Source of the DNA: a virus
IMG/VR virus record: IMGVR_UViG_3300033388_005055
Span: 1-50,440 of that record
DNA: 50,440 nt
Reading direction: 5' to 3' (one strand)
The position numbers were made by a program, and so were the translations under genes. Below, one piece after another: positions 22,234 to 30,638 of the stretch. The notes beneath the pieces are model-generated. The model was not told the origin of the DNA. It did no database searches and saw only the letters and a list, made by a program, of their open reading frames with translations. The stretch's first letter is position 1, and each line of letters starts with the position of its first letter.

Positions 22234-22819
22234 CGAATTTATCCGTCTCCTTATTTTTTGCAAACAGCTTTTGAAAAGCCTGCTCATTGCCTTTCTGGAT
22301 TAACTGATCCATTGCATCCCGGACCGCTTTCACGTTTTCAGCTTTTTTCTTTTTATTCAGAAATTTTCTGAAAGCTTTTGAGAATGCAGGTCTGGGTGGT
22401 ATCCTTATTATACCACCATTTTTCATTTTAATCAGTGCCCCTTTTTCATGGATATCAAATAAATCTCTCAAGGGGATTCCGGCTTCATGATGTTTCGCCC
22501 ATCTGGCAAAAACTCTGTATCCTTTTTTTATCTTCCTGATAGCAAATAAATTTATATAACTATTGTCTTCTGTTTCACCATCTCCATATAGAGGTGTGTC
22601 CGGTTTCGGCTTTCCCTGTTTGGCTTTCGCTAAAATTGTTTTATTTTTTAACCTAGTTAATCCAAACGAATCATTTTTAATCCCATCCTGAAAAGTTTCG
22701 ATAAGAGAGACTGCATCTTTTTTGGAAAAAGTATCGGCGGTTTGTTCTACCAGTTTCGGGAGTCTGCGAATTCTCGATTTTACTGCAGCGTAATTTTTCG
22801 AGAATTTCGGCTTTATCAT
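22223..22819 (-). CDS. Tail completion/neck protein (gpG/HK97 gp10-like)
   Basis: A 198-residue basic protein. The H-H-E-A-G-I-P-L-R-D-L-F segment and the I-R-I-P-P-R-P-A-F-S-K-A-F motif are the hallmark of Mu gpG/HK97 gp10-like virion morphogenesis proteins. It sits between head-closure and tail-terminator-like genes. Confidence 0.75.
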   Translation of the reverse strand: MIKPKFSKNYAAVKSRIRRLPKLVEQTADTFSKKDAVSLIETFQDGIKNDSFGLTRLKNKTILAKAKQGKPKPDTPLYGDGETEDNSYINLFAIRKIKKGYRVFARWAKHHEAGIPLRDLFDIHEKGALIKMKNGGIIRIPPRPAFSKAFRKFLNKKKKAENVKAVRDAMDQLIQKGNEQAFQKLFAKNKETDKFDET

Positions 22820-22929
22820 TTTATTATATCCAACTTAGGAGGTTTTCCAATGTCTATTTTTAACATATTAGATGGTTTCTTTATTACGTTTATTTGATCC
22901 TTTGTGACTTCTGGTTTTTTAATTATCAT
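22816..22929 (-). CDS. 37-residue basic peptide
   Basis: ATG 22929 overlaps the upstream stop (ATGA) and its TGA overlaps the ATG at 22819. Lysine- and isoleucine-rich. Start-stop overlaps on both sides are the reason for calling it. Function unknown. Confidence 0.4.
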   Translation of the reverse strand: MIIKKPEVTKDQINVIKKPSNMLKIDIGKPPKLDIIK

Positions 22930-23369
22930 TTTAGATTTAATCCGAGAACAGTGTAAAGGAAATTTGTCCCGAATTGATCCCGTAGAGATTTATCAACAAT
23001 CTCATATGTTTTCCCGTTGACGATAACATCGGCTTTTACTGTGTTAATATCATTGATGTCATATCCGGCGTTCAACCAAACAATGGAAGAAGTCCATACT
23101 ATGAGGTCTGTATCCTCTCTAATCCCTGCGTTTGACTTCTCTTTTGTAGTTGGAGAGAAAGTTAAGGGGAAGGCTTTGAGCGATAGCTTGTCGGGATTAT
23201 TGGCTTTCCTGTTGATAATAGATCCGTATCCATCCCGGGTGATAGTGTCCTCTTGAAAGAACCGGATAAGAATCGGCGCACCGTATTGATTTATTGTTCG
23301 GGTAATATCGCATGCCGCGAGCTTGAACTCGTGATCAACACCACATCTTCCACTATTACATGTACTCAT
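22926..23369 (-). CDS. Head-tail adaptor/head closure-like protein
   Basis: A 147-residue protein. Its N-terminus has C-x(4)-C-G-V-D-H-E and C-D-I-T-R-T, followed by R-F-F-Q-E-D-T-I-T-R-D-G-Y-G and V-N-G-K-T-Y-E-I-V-D-K-S, the pattern of small beta-barrel head-closure adaptors (SPP1 gp16-like). The cysteine-containing N-terminal extension is extra. It is the first gene of this segment after the plus-strand moron. Confidence 0.6.
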   Translation of the reverse strand: MSTCNSGRCGVDHEFKLAACDITRTINQYGAPILIRFFQEDTITRDGYGSIINRKANNPDKLSLKAFPLTFSPTTKEKSNAGIREDTDLIVWTSSIVWLNAGYDINDINTVKADVIVNGKTYEIVDKSLRDQFGTNFLYTVLGLNLK

Positions 23370-23375
23370 ACTTTT

Positions 23376-23404
23376 ATTATGTGCTTATTTTGAGAAAAAG
23401 ACAA
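23376..23404 (-). promoter_or_regulatory. Possible promoter for the neck/tail segment
   Basis: Minus strand TTGTCT, 17 bases, CATAAT; the -10 box ends only 6 bases before the ATG at 23369. Transcription would give an almost leaderless mRNA, so either the start is further in or the boxes are chance. Such a promoter would restart late transcription after the moron. Confidence 0.3.
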
Positions 23405-23428
23405 TAAAAGGAGGTAAAAGAGTATTAT

Positions 23429-23456
23429 ACTATTGATGTGATACTATTGATGTGAT
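23429..23456. repeat. 14-bp tandem repeat at the moron promoter
   Basis: Two exact copies of ACTATTGATGTGAT lie head to tail (23429-23442, 23443-23456), placed over the -35 box and spacer of the rightward promoter. This looks like a tandem binding site. Confidence 0.8.
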
Positions 23457-23461
23457 ATAAT
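23433..23461 (+). promoter_or_regulatory. Moron promoter
   Basis: TTGATG (23433-23438), 17-base spacer, TATAAT (23456-23461), a perfect -10. It precedes the Lar-like gene cluster that points against the surrounding late operon. The tandem repeat overlaps it. Confidence 0.7.
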
Positions 23462-23482
23462 AGAGGGTAAGGAGATATAATT

Positions 23483-23689
23483 ATGGAAGAAGAATTAAAA
23501 CCGTGCCCTTTTTGCGGTCACAAGCCTACATGGCAATTGACAAAGAAAAAGAATTGTCAGATGCATGGTGATGAATATCAGGATCATATTTTATTGTGTG
23601 CTAGTCCACATTGTCCCATCCATCCAAGGATGTTACTAATCGGACCAAATAAAGAATCGTTAAGAGAAGCTTGGAATACAAGAGCATAA
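23483..23689 (+). CDS. Lar-like restriction alleviation protein
   Basis: A 68-residue protein. L-K-P-C-P-F-C-G near the start, a second C-x(4)-C pair, and the E-A-W-N-T-R end are the signature of the Lar family zinc-ribbon proteins. Rac prophage Lar modulates type I restriction-modification; many relatives are uncharacterised. AAGGAG precedes the ATG. It is the first gene of an independent plus-strand moron. Confidence 0.8.
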   Translation: MEEELKPCPFCGHKPTWQLTKKKNCQMHGDEYQDHILLCASPHCPIHPRMLLIGPNKESLREAWNTRA

Positions 23690-23693
23690 TCAA

Positions 23694-23707
23694 GCCTCTT
23701 CGGAGGC
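23694..23707. other. UUCG-tetraloop hairpin
   Basis: GCCTC-TTCG-GAGGC forms a very stable C(UUCG)G hairpin between the Lar-like gene and the ribosome site of the next gene. No T-run follows, so it is probably a processing or mRNA-stability element. Confidence 0.55.
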
Positions 23708-23720
23708 AAGGAGAAGAATG

Positions 23721-24005
23721 ATGAACGATAAGAGAATATGGAAATATCAATTAGAGGCAACTGATATTCAAATTTTACAAATTCCTTCCGGAGGTGTAAT
23801 TCTAAGTTGTCAAATACAGAAAGGTAAACCGTGTCTATGGGTAATGGTTGAACCCGAATTAAAAAAGACAGATAGATTTATTGAAATAATAGGAACTGGG
23901 AATCCAGCCCATGAAACATTGAATGTTAAAAGAATATTCATTGATACAATTCAAATTGATGGTGGTGATTTAGTTTTTCATATCTTTGAAAGAGTTGAGA
24001 GGTAA
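23721..24005 (+). CDS. DUF7352-like phage protein
   Basis: A 94-residue protein. I-W-K-Y-Q-L-E-A-T-D ... I-P-S-G-G-V-I-L-S-C-Q-I-Q ... L-W-V-M-V-E-P ... F-I-E-I-I-G-T-G-N matches a frequent short phage protein type (I recognise it as DUF7352). It is beta-rich. Its function is unknown. ATG 23721 has AAGGAG at a better distance than ATG 23718. Confidence 0.65.
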   Translation: MNDKRIWKYQLEATDIQILQIPSGGVILSCQIQKGKPCLWVMVEPELKKTDRFIEIIGTGNPAHETLNVKRIFIDTIQIDGGDLVFHIFERVER

Positions 24006-24008
24006 ACT

Positions 24009-24272
24009 ATGACACCATCAGAAGTAAAAGAGTATAGGGAATCAAAAAAATGGACTCAGAAAGAACTTGCTCATATTTTGGGTTGTTCTAAAAGAACCGT
24101 TGAAGGTTGGGAAAATGGGATTATTAAGAAGTTTTCTAATATGGGTCAGAAAATGTGGGATCAGTTTTTGGAGAAATCGATAAAAGACAGTCTTGAAGTA
24201 ATAGGAAAATATGACAAGGAATTCGGTCCCAAAGATAGATCTCTTCATGAATTGTTGGAGAAAGAATCATGA
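24009..24272 (+). CDS. XRE-family HTH regulator
   Basis: An 87-residue protein. V-K-E-Y-R-E-S-K-K-W-T-Q-K-E-L-A-H-I-L-G-C-S-K-R-T-V-E-G-W-E-N-G is a clear XRE helix-turn-helix (residues about 5-36), similar to MqsA/HigA-type antitoxin domains. The C-terminal half is helical. It may control the moron promoter with its tandem repeat. No toxin partner is visible. It overlaps the next gene by ATGA. Confidence 0.8.
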   Translation: MTPSEVKEYRESKKWTQKELAHILGCSKRTVEGWENGIIKKFSNMGQKMWDQFLEKSIKDSLEVIGKYDKEFGPKDRSLHELLEKES

Positions 24273-24568
24273 CTAAAAAAGATGTATTTGAAAAATACGA
24301 TTATAGCTTGCATAAGCTTTTTAAAAAGTGCTCATCTGTAATAAATACAACATGGTTTTACTCAATGCACTGGGGAAAACATCCTAAAGAACGTCACTGG
24401 ACTATGGATGCGAAAAACGATTGTCAACAAAGAATACTTGATCTTGAAAAAGAATTGTCTGAATTGAGAGGGATAAAAAAAGAGCTTGAAGAGATAGCGC
24501 CTTTTTTTTATCCAGAGAAAGAATCCACTTCCCTGACAAAAGAAGAAGTTGATAACTTATTATCTTAA
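24269..24568 (+). CDS. Hypothetical coiled-coil protein
   Basis: A 99-residue protein whose second half is a lysine/glutamate coiled coil. The first part holds W-F-Y-S-M-H-W-G. It is the last gene of the moron, overlapping the HTH gene by ATGA. Function unknown. Confidence 0.55.
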   Translation: MTKKDVFEKYDYSLHKLFKKCSSVINTTWFYSMHWGKHPKERHWTMDAKNDCQQRILDLEKELSELRGIKKELEEIAPFFYPEKESTSLTKEEVDNLLS

Positions 24569-24571
24569 TCA

Positions 24572-24623
24572 AATAGTGGGACTAACCATCCCGCTATCTT
24601 CCATGTTTTAAGCTCCCACTATT
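24572..24623. terminator. Alternative hairpins at the convergent junction
   Basis: AATAGTGGGA (24572-24581) can pair nearby with CCCGCTAT or, perfectly, with TCCCACTATT (24614-24623). The short form lacks a strong T-run. It separates the moron from the convergent connector gene, so it likely acts as a terminator. Confidence 0.5.
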
Positions 24624-25456
24624 CCAGTCTGATATTTCCTGAGTATCACAAATGCGTCAGCATCCATCATGTCAAGAATTTCCGTATACTTCCCCCGGTT
24701 CCCGTAACCTTTGCTGTATGACTGCATAGAGAGATTCCCCCCGCCTGTTCTGGCACCAATAGCGACAAGCATTTTCTTAGCTGTCATCACGGTTATCAGT
24801 TCACATATATCAATCGGGGTTTCAGCGTAACCATAAGTATACTTAACTTTTATATTATTTATTCCCTTGTAGAATAATGAATCATAACTTCCTTCATTGA
24901 AATTAGCTATAGATTTTAAGATTCCCTCTTCTTTTAAAACATCAACAGAGAGAAGAAGATTTCCGCTTGTGGTTTCTGCCGGGATATTTGTATATGAAAT
25001 GTTTGTCACTTCAATAATTGGTCTTCTATTCAATATCATAGTGCTTGTCCCGTTCCCGGAATAATGCTCCTCGATTTCTGATACTGAAGAAATAGACTGA
25101 TCGGTCGCATTTTCAACGTAAGGAATGACAAATCCGTCTCTCCGGTTCGCGATCCATTCGTCTGTCATCTCAGTATAGAACGTGAAAGTCAAATCGACTT
25201 GTGCTGCGGTGGCGGTGGCATTTACTGAGATTGTTATCTGTCCAACCTGTCCGACATTATCAACTGACTGAATCACGGCTCCAGCTGGAATTCCCGCGCC
25301 GGATATTCTCATTTCTTTTTCAAGGGATCTGGTATCGATATTTACAATTATAGCGGAGGTATCGGTAGTATCACCTTTAATGATTACAGTGTCCTCAAGA
25401 TCAACACAATATCCTCTTAAATATTTTCTTATATCATTTGCGGTTGGTATACTCAT
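24608..25456 (-). CDS. Head-tail connector protein
   Basis: A 282-residue protein. The N-terminal D-I-R-K-Y-L-R-G-Y-C and C-terminal P-I-D-I-C-E-L-I-T-V-M-T-A-K-K-M with a final A-F-V-I-L-R-K-Y are like gp6/gp15-type connectors. A beta insert (residues about 25-95) enlarges it. It lies between the head decoration-like and head-closure genes. Confidence 0.6.
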   Translation of the reverse strand: MSIPTANDIRKYLRGYCVDLEDTVIIKGDTTDTSAIIVNIDTRSLEKEMRISGAGIPAGAVIQSVDNVGQVGQITISVNATATAAQVDLTFTFYTEMTDEWIANRRDGFVIPYVENATDQSISSVSEIEEHYSGNGTSTMILNRRPIIEVTNISYTNIPAETTSGNLLLSVDVLKEEGILKSIANFNEGSYDSLFYKGINNIKVKYTYGYAETPIDICELITVMTAKKMLVAIGARTGGGNLSMQSYSKGYGNRGKYTEILDMMDADAFVILRKYQTGIVGA

Positions 25457-26631
25457 AATCTGCTCCTAAATGTAAATCCAACTGTAGCGTCTGATTGTGC
25501 GCCGTTTGCGGTTGCAACTATTGTTATCTGTGAATCAGAGAATACCCGCTCATCAAAAATAGCCCCCAAATCAAACTTATCACCGCTGTCTTTCGGGATT
25601 GCTATATCTACAACCCCTATTCCATTTGAATATGATGTAGCTGCTGTATCAACCTGGGCCGGTGTGACATCTGTCAAAACATCAGTAAAAACTGGATCTG
25701 TTAGAGCTGCATTAAATAAAATCTTGAATGTAACATCTTTCCCGCCGATAACAGAAAGCGTCAATAGTGCTGGTTCTATGTATAATTTATTATCTTTTCC
25801 CTGATAATCTGAAGGATTTAAAATTGTAAATAAATAGTTGTCTCCGATAGATAAAGATTTGCTTATTGAATATCCTATCGGCAAAGTAAACGTGTTAGGG
25901 TAGGCAGGGCCATGTGTACCGCCCACCGAAGAGGGTGAGAGCATTGAAACCGGTGTTGTATTCCCAGCATTAGATACTCCCATTGATAGGGGCAATGAAG
26001 GAACGTCAACTGATGTTTCTGTATAGTTATTCGAATATTCTATCCTGTGGACTTCTTCAAGGCTTCCATTTTCCGATTCCATTCCAAAATATTGCATCCC
26101 ATATCCAAGCCATTGAAATTTTATCTCATACACATTGCCTTTGTGCGGGTCAAAGTCTGGTCTGGCTCCTGTTGACCAGTCTTCAATATAAGTCCATTCA
26201 TCAACTTTTACCCCGCTTGCTTTTGATCTTCTTAATATCCCGAATTTTAGTCCATCATATCCAAAAAACCAACCATCATTAAAATCCCCGATTCCGATTA
26301 ACTGCTGAGAATCTTCCTGTGGAGTCCCGAAAATAGCTGTAAATCTTGCGACTGCCCCAATCCCTGGGGTATATGTTAAATGCTGTTCTGTCCTGATGAA
26401 AGCTACTCCGGCGGGGTTTGTCCCTGTATTAACTAAAGCATAGTTTTTTTCATGGGTAATAGTTCCACCGTTTATAATTACCTGTCTGATTGCTGCTGGA
26501 TTTATATTATATGGGAATGACCATCCACAATGAACCTCGAAAGGTGCGACTGCTACCTCTCCGAATGCAGTTAATGAGCTTTGACTTTGAGGTGTTGTTT
26601 TTTGGACACTCCCTTTCCACTGCTTATTCAT
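25453..26631 (-). CDS. Virion decoration protein with lectin-like domain
   Basis: A 392-residue protein. Residues about 85-190 (F-G-T-P-Q-E-D-S-Q-Q-L-I-G-I-G-D ... G-W-F-F-G-Y-D-G-L-K-F-G-I-L) are a motif found in concanavalin-like domains of virion surface proteins of several large phages. The C-terminal part is beta-rich. It follows the capsid gene and probably decorates head or neck fibres. ATGA overlaps on both sides. Confidence 0.55.
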   Translation of the reverse strand: MNKQWKGSVQKTTPQSQSSLTAFGEVAVAPFEVHCGWSFPYNINPAAIRQVIINGGTITHEKNYALVNTGTNPAGVAFIRTEQHLTYTPGIGAVARFTAIFGTPQEDSQQLIGIGDFNDGWFFGYDGLKFGILRRSKASGVKVDEWTYIEDWSTGARPDFDPHKGNVYEIKFQWLGYGMQYFGMESENGSLEEVHRIEYSNNYTETSVDVPSLPLSMGVSNAGNTTPVSMLSPSSVGGTHGPAYPNTFTLPIGYSISKSLSIGDNYLFTILNPSDYQGKDNKLYIEPALLTLSVIGGKDVTFKILFNAALTDPVFTDVLTDVTPAQVDTAATSYSNGIGVVDIAIPKDSGDKFDLGAIFDERVFSDSQITIVATANGAQSDATVGFTFRSRL

Positions 26632-26987
26632 TGCGCTCTCACCTCTATTTTAACAGTTCCTGAATCAATTGTTTTTACTAATCGCAGGGCAGTAACAGGG
26701 ACGCACACATCTGAGCAATTTTTCTTTATTACTCCATGTGGCCAGTCTAAAGTGTTCGGGGTTCCTTCTTTAACTGTAAGAATTTTACTAGTAGTTGTTT
26801 GAACTTTAGCCCTCGCACCACCTGTAAAAATGAGTGATACTGTTATTTGTTGAACTCTCAAAGGGATTAAAATCCACTGAGTATTTCCGATAGATAAGAG
26901 TGACAACTCCATTTCATACGCAAAAATTCGTTGTTCCCCATCAGGAGAAATATTTGTCTTCTGCATCTCAATAAAGTTGTCAGCCAT
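26628..26987 (-). CDS. Small virion-region protein
   Basis: A 119-residue beta-rich protein between the head gene region and the decoration-like gene. It ends T-V-K-I-E-V-R-A. No motif recognised; a minor head or decoration role is suggested only by position. Confidence 0.5.
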   Translation of the reverse strand: MADNFIEMQKTNISPDGEQRIFAYEMELSLLSIGNTQWILIPLRVQQITVSLIFTGGARAKVQTTTSKILTVKEGTPNTLDWPHGVIKKNCSDVCVPVTALRLVKTIDSGTVKIEVRAQ

Positions 26988-26999
26988 TTTTACATCTGC

Positions 27000-27539
27000 C
27001 TACTTATCTTCTTCTACAATTTCTTCAGGTTGTTTTGCTTCATAATAACCTTTCTTGATAAGAGTATCATAAACCTTTTTATCAGTTGTGGTGATAACAC
27101 CCTCAACGATTTCGAGATCTATATTCTCATCTTTAATGGTTATTACAGTTTTCCCGCTTTTTTTCTCATCATCCATATTGTCTGGATGTCCGGCGAAATA
27201 AGTGTATTTTTTAGCAGGGGCTTTTTTCTTTGTGGTGCCTTCTTTGAAGGTTGCCTCTTCAATAAGTCCAGCATCAATAAAAGCTTTTCTGTAGATAGAT
27301 TTCTTCCCTTTCTCCCATGTTGTCGGGAGAGTGAAAGAGCCATCTTTAAGTTTAATTCTGGTTGGTTTTTCTTCACCCACATTCAGGAAGATTGAAGATT
27401 CCCCCTGAACGGGAGTAGGGAACCGAAACACTATGATATGATCAGGATGATTCCTGAAATCTGGTTTCGATCCTCTATTTACAACACCAGTATTAGGATC
27501 TTTTCTTTTCAAAAGATCGCTTGACGTTTTAACTCCCAT
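27000..27539 (-). CDS. Head-region protein downstream of the capsid gene
   Basis: A 179-residue basic/acidic mixed protein with K-K-K-A-P-A-K-K in the middle. It directly follows the capsid gene with a ribosome site. It may be a head completion or cement protein; no family match from sight. Confidence 0.5.
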   Translation of the reverse strand: MGVKTSSDLLKRKDPNTGVVNRGSKPDFRNHPDHIIVFRFPTPVQGESSIFLNVGEEKPTRIKLKDGSFTLPTTWEKGKKSIYRKAFIDAGLIEEATFKEGTTKKKAPAKKYTYFAGHPDNMDDEKKSGKTVITIKDENIDLEIVEGVITTTDKKVYDTLIKKGYYEAKQPEEIVEEDK

Positions 27540-27552
27540 TACTCACCACCTC

Positions 27553-28929
27553 CTACGCGGTTTTGTATCCTCTCACGATTCCACTTGTCGCCTCGAAAGC
27601 ATCAATCAGAGCCGGATAAGATTTAACCAGGAACGGTACAAAGTCGTCAGTTTCAGCCAGAGGCTTAACTGTAGCAAGTCCCTCATAACGAGAACCGGCA
27701 CTATTTGTATAAGCCAGTTTACCCATTCCCTGGAATTCATCCAAGTCCCAGAAGAAAATAACTTCCATAGGATTCAGGGCAGTTCCCTCAAGAGGAATAT
27801 CAGCCTGCATATGTACAGGAACTGTAGCATCAGGTGTAAGGGGATCAGTAGTGAAAACTATTGAAGTAGTATTCCCTGTTTTTGTTCCATCACCATCATA
27901 AGTATATCCAGCAACAACAGCGACAAGAACTTCTGTGTCAGTTGTATCGGCTGCATAAACTTTGTAGAACATAGCGTCTGCATCTTCAGTAAGAGTCAAT
28001 GTAATTGTTGAAGCTGAGCCAGTTGTGGTCTGAGTAAGTTCTGTGTACGCTCTCTGCTCTCCATCCCATGTGACTGCTGCAACTTTGAAGAAATAATCAT
28101 CAGCTGCGATAGTTCCACCACTTGTAGCAGTTCCGATTGTTACAGTTCCAGTCTGTTTCACTGGTCTTGTTGCTGTAGTTTCAACAATTGGAATATCTCT
28201 ATAAGTCTGTAATCTCCAACCACCATCAACTTCAACAACGGATGTTCCTCTGATCGCTTCTCTATTATCTCTAACCTGAGTATAAAGTCTTGAGAATACG
28301 GAAAGCATTTCAGGAGACATCTCGAATACACGACGATGAGAAGAACCGTTTTTCCTCATGTTATGGTCAATAATATCATCAAGAACGGCAAGGGAACCAG
28401 GAACCGCACCAGCTGCGACAGTATTTTTTCTATATGTCGCGATAAAAGTATCGAGACCGTCGAAAGTATACGGATCGGCTGCTTTGTTACCGTAGAGAAT
28501 ATAAGTTCTCATGTCATTTCCGAATGACTGAAGATGGGTTTCCATCTCGAAAGCCTGGGCATCCATATAATTGGCTGCTGCATCCTGCAAGAATCCAGTA
28601 ACAGCACCTTTTCTTTTCAGAACTTTCAGTTCAACAGAAGCTCTCTGAACAGAACTGTTTCGAGTTGGTGTCACTGAGTTTTCACCCATGGCAGAACCAG
28701 GTCCGGGAAGAGAAATGAGTCTATTAAACTCATGGAATTTCTGGTTATCAAATTTGAGAACCGGAATAGCCAATTCAGGAACAAGTCTCACAAGTGTGTT
28801 AGTGATAACCTCTTCCAAATGTTCGGGTACTAATGCCCCACCAACACCTGATGCAGAGCTAAAAGCTTTCTGAATCAGGCTTTTTGATTCGGGGGTACCG
28901 AATAGTTTATTAAAAGTAGTAACATTCAT
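27553..28929 (-). CDS. Major capsid protein with FN3/Ig-like insertion
   Basis: A 458-residue HK97-type capsid protein. S-S-A-S-G-V-G-G-A-L-V-P-E-H-L-E near the N-terminus and E-V-I-F-F-W-D-L-D-E-F-Q-G-M-G-K in the C-terminal part are typical. Residues about 256-365 form an extra FN3/Ig-like beta domain (D-Y-F-F-K-V-A-A-V ... M-F-Y-K-V-Y-A-A-D-T), likely exposed on the shell and mediating surface binding. It is preceded by a Mu F-like/XkdF-type protease and scaffold-like gene. Confidence 0.85.
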   Translation of the reverse strand: MNVTTFNKLFGTPESKSLIQKAFSSASGVGGALVPEHLEEVITNTLVRLVPELAIPVLKFDNQKFHEFNRLISLPGPGSAMGENSVTPTRNSSVQRASVELKVLKRKGAVTGFLQDAAANYMDAQAFEMETHLQSFGNDMRTYILYGNKAADPYTFDGLDTFIATYRKNTVAAGAVPGSLAVLDDIIDHNMRKNGSSHRRVFEMSPEMLSVFSRLYTQVRDNREAIRGTSVVEVDGGWRLQTYRDIPIVETTATRPVKQTGTVTIGTATSGGTIAADDYFFKVAAVTWDGEQRAYTELTQTTTGSASTITLTLTEDADAMFYKVYAADTTDTEVLVAVVAGYTYDGDGTKTGNTTSIVFTTDPLTPDATVPVHMQADIPLEGTALNPMEVIFFWDLDEFQGMGKLAYTNSAGSRYEGLATVKPLAETDDFVPFLVKSYPALIDAFEATSGIVRGYKTA

Positions 28930-28939
28930 TTATTTACTC

Positions 28940-29674
28940 CTAGTTTCTTTTTTTCAAAAGTGTTCCGATAGCTCCAGCAAGTTCACTATGCTGATCTTTC
29001 TTTACACTAAAATTGTTTGTCTGTGGAGTCTGATTAACGGAATTTCCACCCGCATTTTTCAGAACTTCCATAAACGCATTCATGATCATAGCAGAATCAG
29101 TATTCTGTACAGGTGTATGTTTTGGAGCTGATTTCTGTACCATCTGCTCGGCCATCTGATCAGTGAATCCGATTCCATCAAGGATATTACTCATAGCAAG
29201 ATCAGTCTGACCCTGTTTATCGGAAATTGACTTCATTACTGAGGTCATTTCAGAAAGAGCGTTCATGATAAGAGCGTCTGTCCCTTTGGGAGCTGCTGAT
29301 TTCTGGACTTTTTTAGGCTGGGAAGATTTCTGAACAAGGTTCATAAGAGCTGCGAGAGCTGCTTTTCCGACTTCAGATTCATTCAACTCATTGTTGAGCG
29401 TTGGATCTTCAACTCTGTCTTCAGCTTTTGTAGAAGGATTGGCAGTAGGCCCGTTGTTTTCTTTTTTCACTTCGTCCTCTTCGTCATCCTTAGCTTTCGC
29501 GACATCATCTTCTTCATTGTCTCCAGACATCATGACTTCATCTTCTACCGGATTCATGTTCCCGCCAGCCATGAGCTGAGAAATCATAGTTCCGATGTTC
29601 TCTAAAATTGTAATTTCTTCAGGTGCCATTTTCTGAACTTTACTAACCTGATTCTTTTTATTAACTGCGCTCAT
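28940..29674 (-). CDS. Scaffold-like protein
   Basis: A 244-residue protein. ATG 29674 is preceded by GGAGGAAAC. It is highly acidic in the first third (D-N-E-E-D-D-V-A-K-A-K-D-D-E-E-D-E-V), then helical. Between protease and capsid, it is the natural place of a scaffold. No homologous family is recognised. Confidence 0.6.
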   Translation of the reverse strand: MSAVNKKNQVSKVQKMAPEEITILENIGTMISQLMAGGNMNPVEDEVMMSGDNEEDDVAKAKDDEEDEVKKENNGPTANPSTKAEDRVEDPTLNNELNESEVGKAALAALMNLVQKSSQPKKVQKSAAPKGTDALIMNALSEMTSVMKSISDKQGQTDLAMSNILDGIGFTDQMAEQMVQKSAPKHTPVQNTDSAMIMNAFMEVLKNAGGNSVNQTPQTNNFSVKKDQHSELAGAIGTLLKKRN

Positions 29675-30638
29675 CGTTTCCTCCACGCATTTTCACGAGT
29701 TTTTCCACCATCGACTCAAGCCCTAACAGAGCACGTAAATGGTTGGAATCCTGGTAAACTTCACCACCACCATCAGGTGAGGGATTCGTATTTTTGAAAA
29801 TGCCTTCATTCTGAAGGATAAGATTTACCATCAAATCGCTATATTCTTGATACAGAATTTGAAGCTTCTCTTTAGAAGTCCCATGTCTGTCATTAGAAAC
29901 TAATTCATGTATGGCCTGGTCGAGTTCATCTTCTATCATGTATTTTTTCTGATAGAAAGAATTACTCATTTCGGCCTGGTCCAATTTTTCATGCAATCTC
30001 TGACTGAGATCCTTATGAATTTTTTCAGCCACTTCGGGGGGAACTATTCCCAGGGCTTTATAAACAGAAGTCGCAACAGAATCTTTATAGGCCGGGCGGG
30101 GAACGACGACAACTCCGTCAAGTTGAACAGCATTCATAACACGTTTCCCTGTTCCGTCCATTGTTAAAATACCATTATCCGGAATTTCTCCCTCAATAGA
30201 AAAACCTTTCTGTTTCGCTTTTTTATATGGAGGTAAACCTTTGGTTTGCTTCCATAGATCATCGGCTCTCTCAAGTTTAACCGGGCCTATTCCATCTAAT
30301 TCATCATAAAGACGAAATTCGGTGTACCAATCTCCAGTCGGAGTTATTTCGGAATGAGCCAATAAGCCAAGATCATCAATGAAATTGACACCGTGTTGCC
30401 CTTCGTACAGAAGGATATCCCCGGATTCGGCTTGTTCATGAAAAGATTTGATGCAAGCTTCAGTCATATGTTCGCCGTGAAGGTCTTTTCTAATTCCAGA
30501 GGAAATACCTGTCAGATATCTTCTCTTTCGTCCACCTTCATCTTTTTCTACAGCATGATTCCCATGCTCAAAACCAAACGGTTGAAATCTAAAACTAATA
30601 TGTCTAGTTTCGTTTTCTATACCTGTTTCTTTATTCAT
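29661..30638 (-). CDS. Prohead protease (XkdF-like)
   Basis: A 325-residue protein. ATG 30638 overlaps the upstream stop (ATGA). The segments G-I-R-K-D-L-H-G-E-H-M-T, L-A-H-S-E-I-T, K-G-F-S-I-E-G-E-I and D-G-V-V-V-V-P-R-P-A match the prohead protease fold, with a possible catalytic His and Ser (in HSEI and GFSIEGE). The C-terminal 120 residues are helical and may act as scaffold. It is upstream of scaffold-like and capsid genes. Confidence 0.75.
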   Translation of the reverse strand: MNKETGIENETRHISFRFQPFGFEHGNHAVEKDEGGRKRRYLTGISSGIRKDLHGEHMTEACIKSFHEQAESGDILLYEGQHGVNFIDDLGLLAHSEITPTGDWYTEFRLYDELDGIGPVKLERADDLWKQTKGLPPYKKAKQKGFSIEGEIPDNGILTMDGTGKRVMNAVQLDGVVVVPRPAYKDSVATSVYKALGIVPPEVAEKIHKDLSQRLHEKLDQAEMSNSFYQKKYMIEDELDQAIHELVSNDRHGTSKEKLQILYQEYSDLMVNLILQNEGIFKNTNPSPDGGGEVYQDSNHLRALLGLESMVEKLVKMRGGNDERS

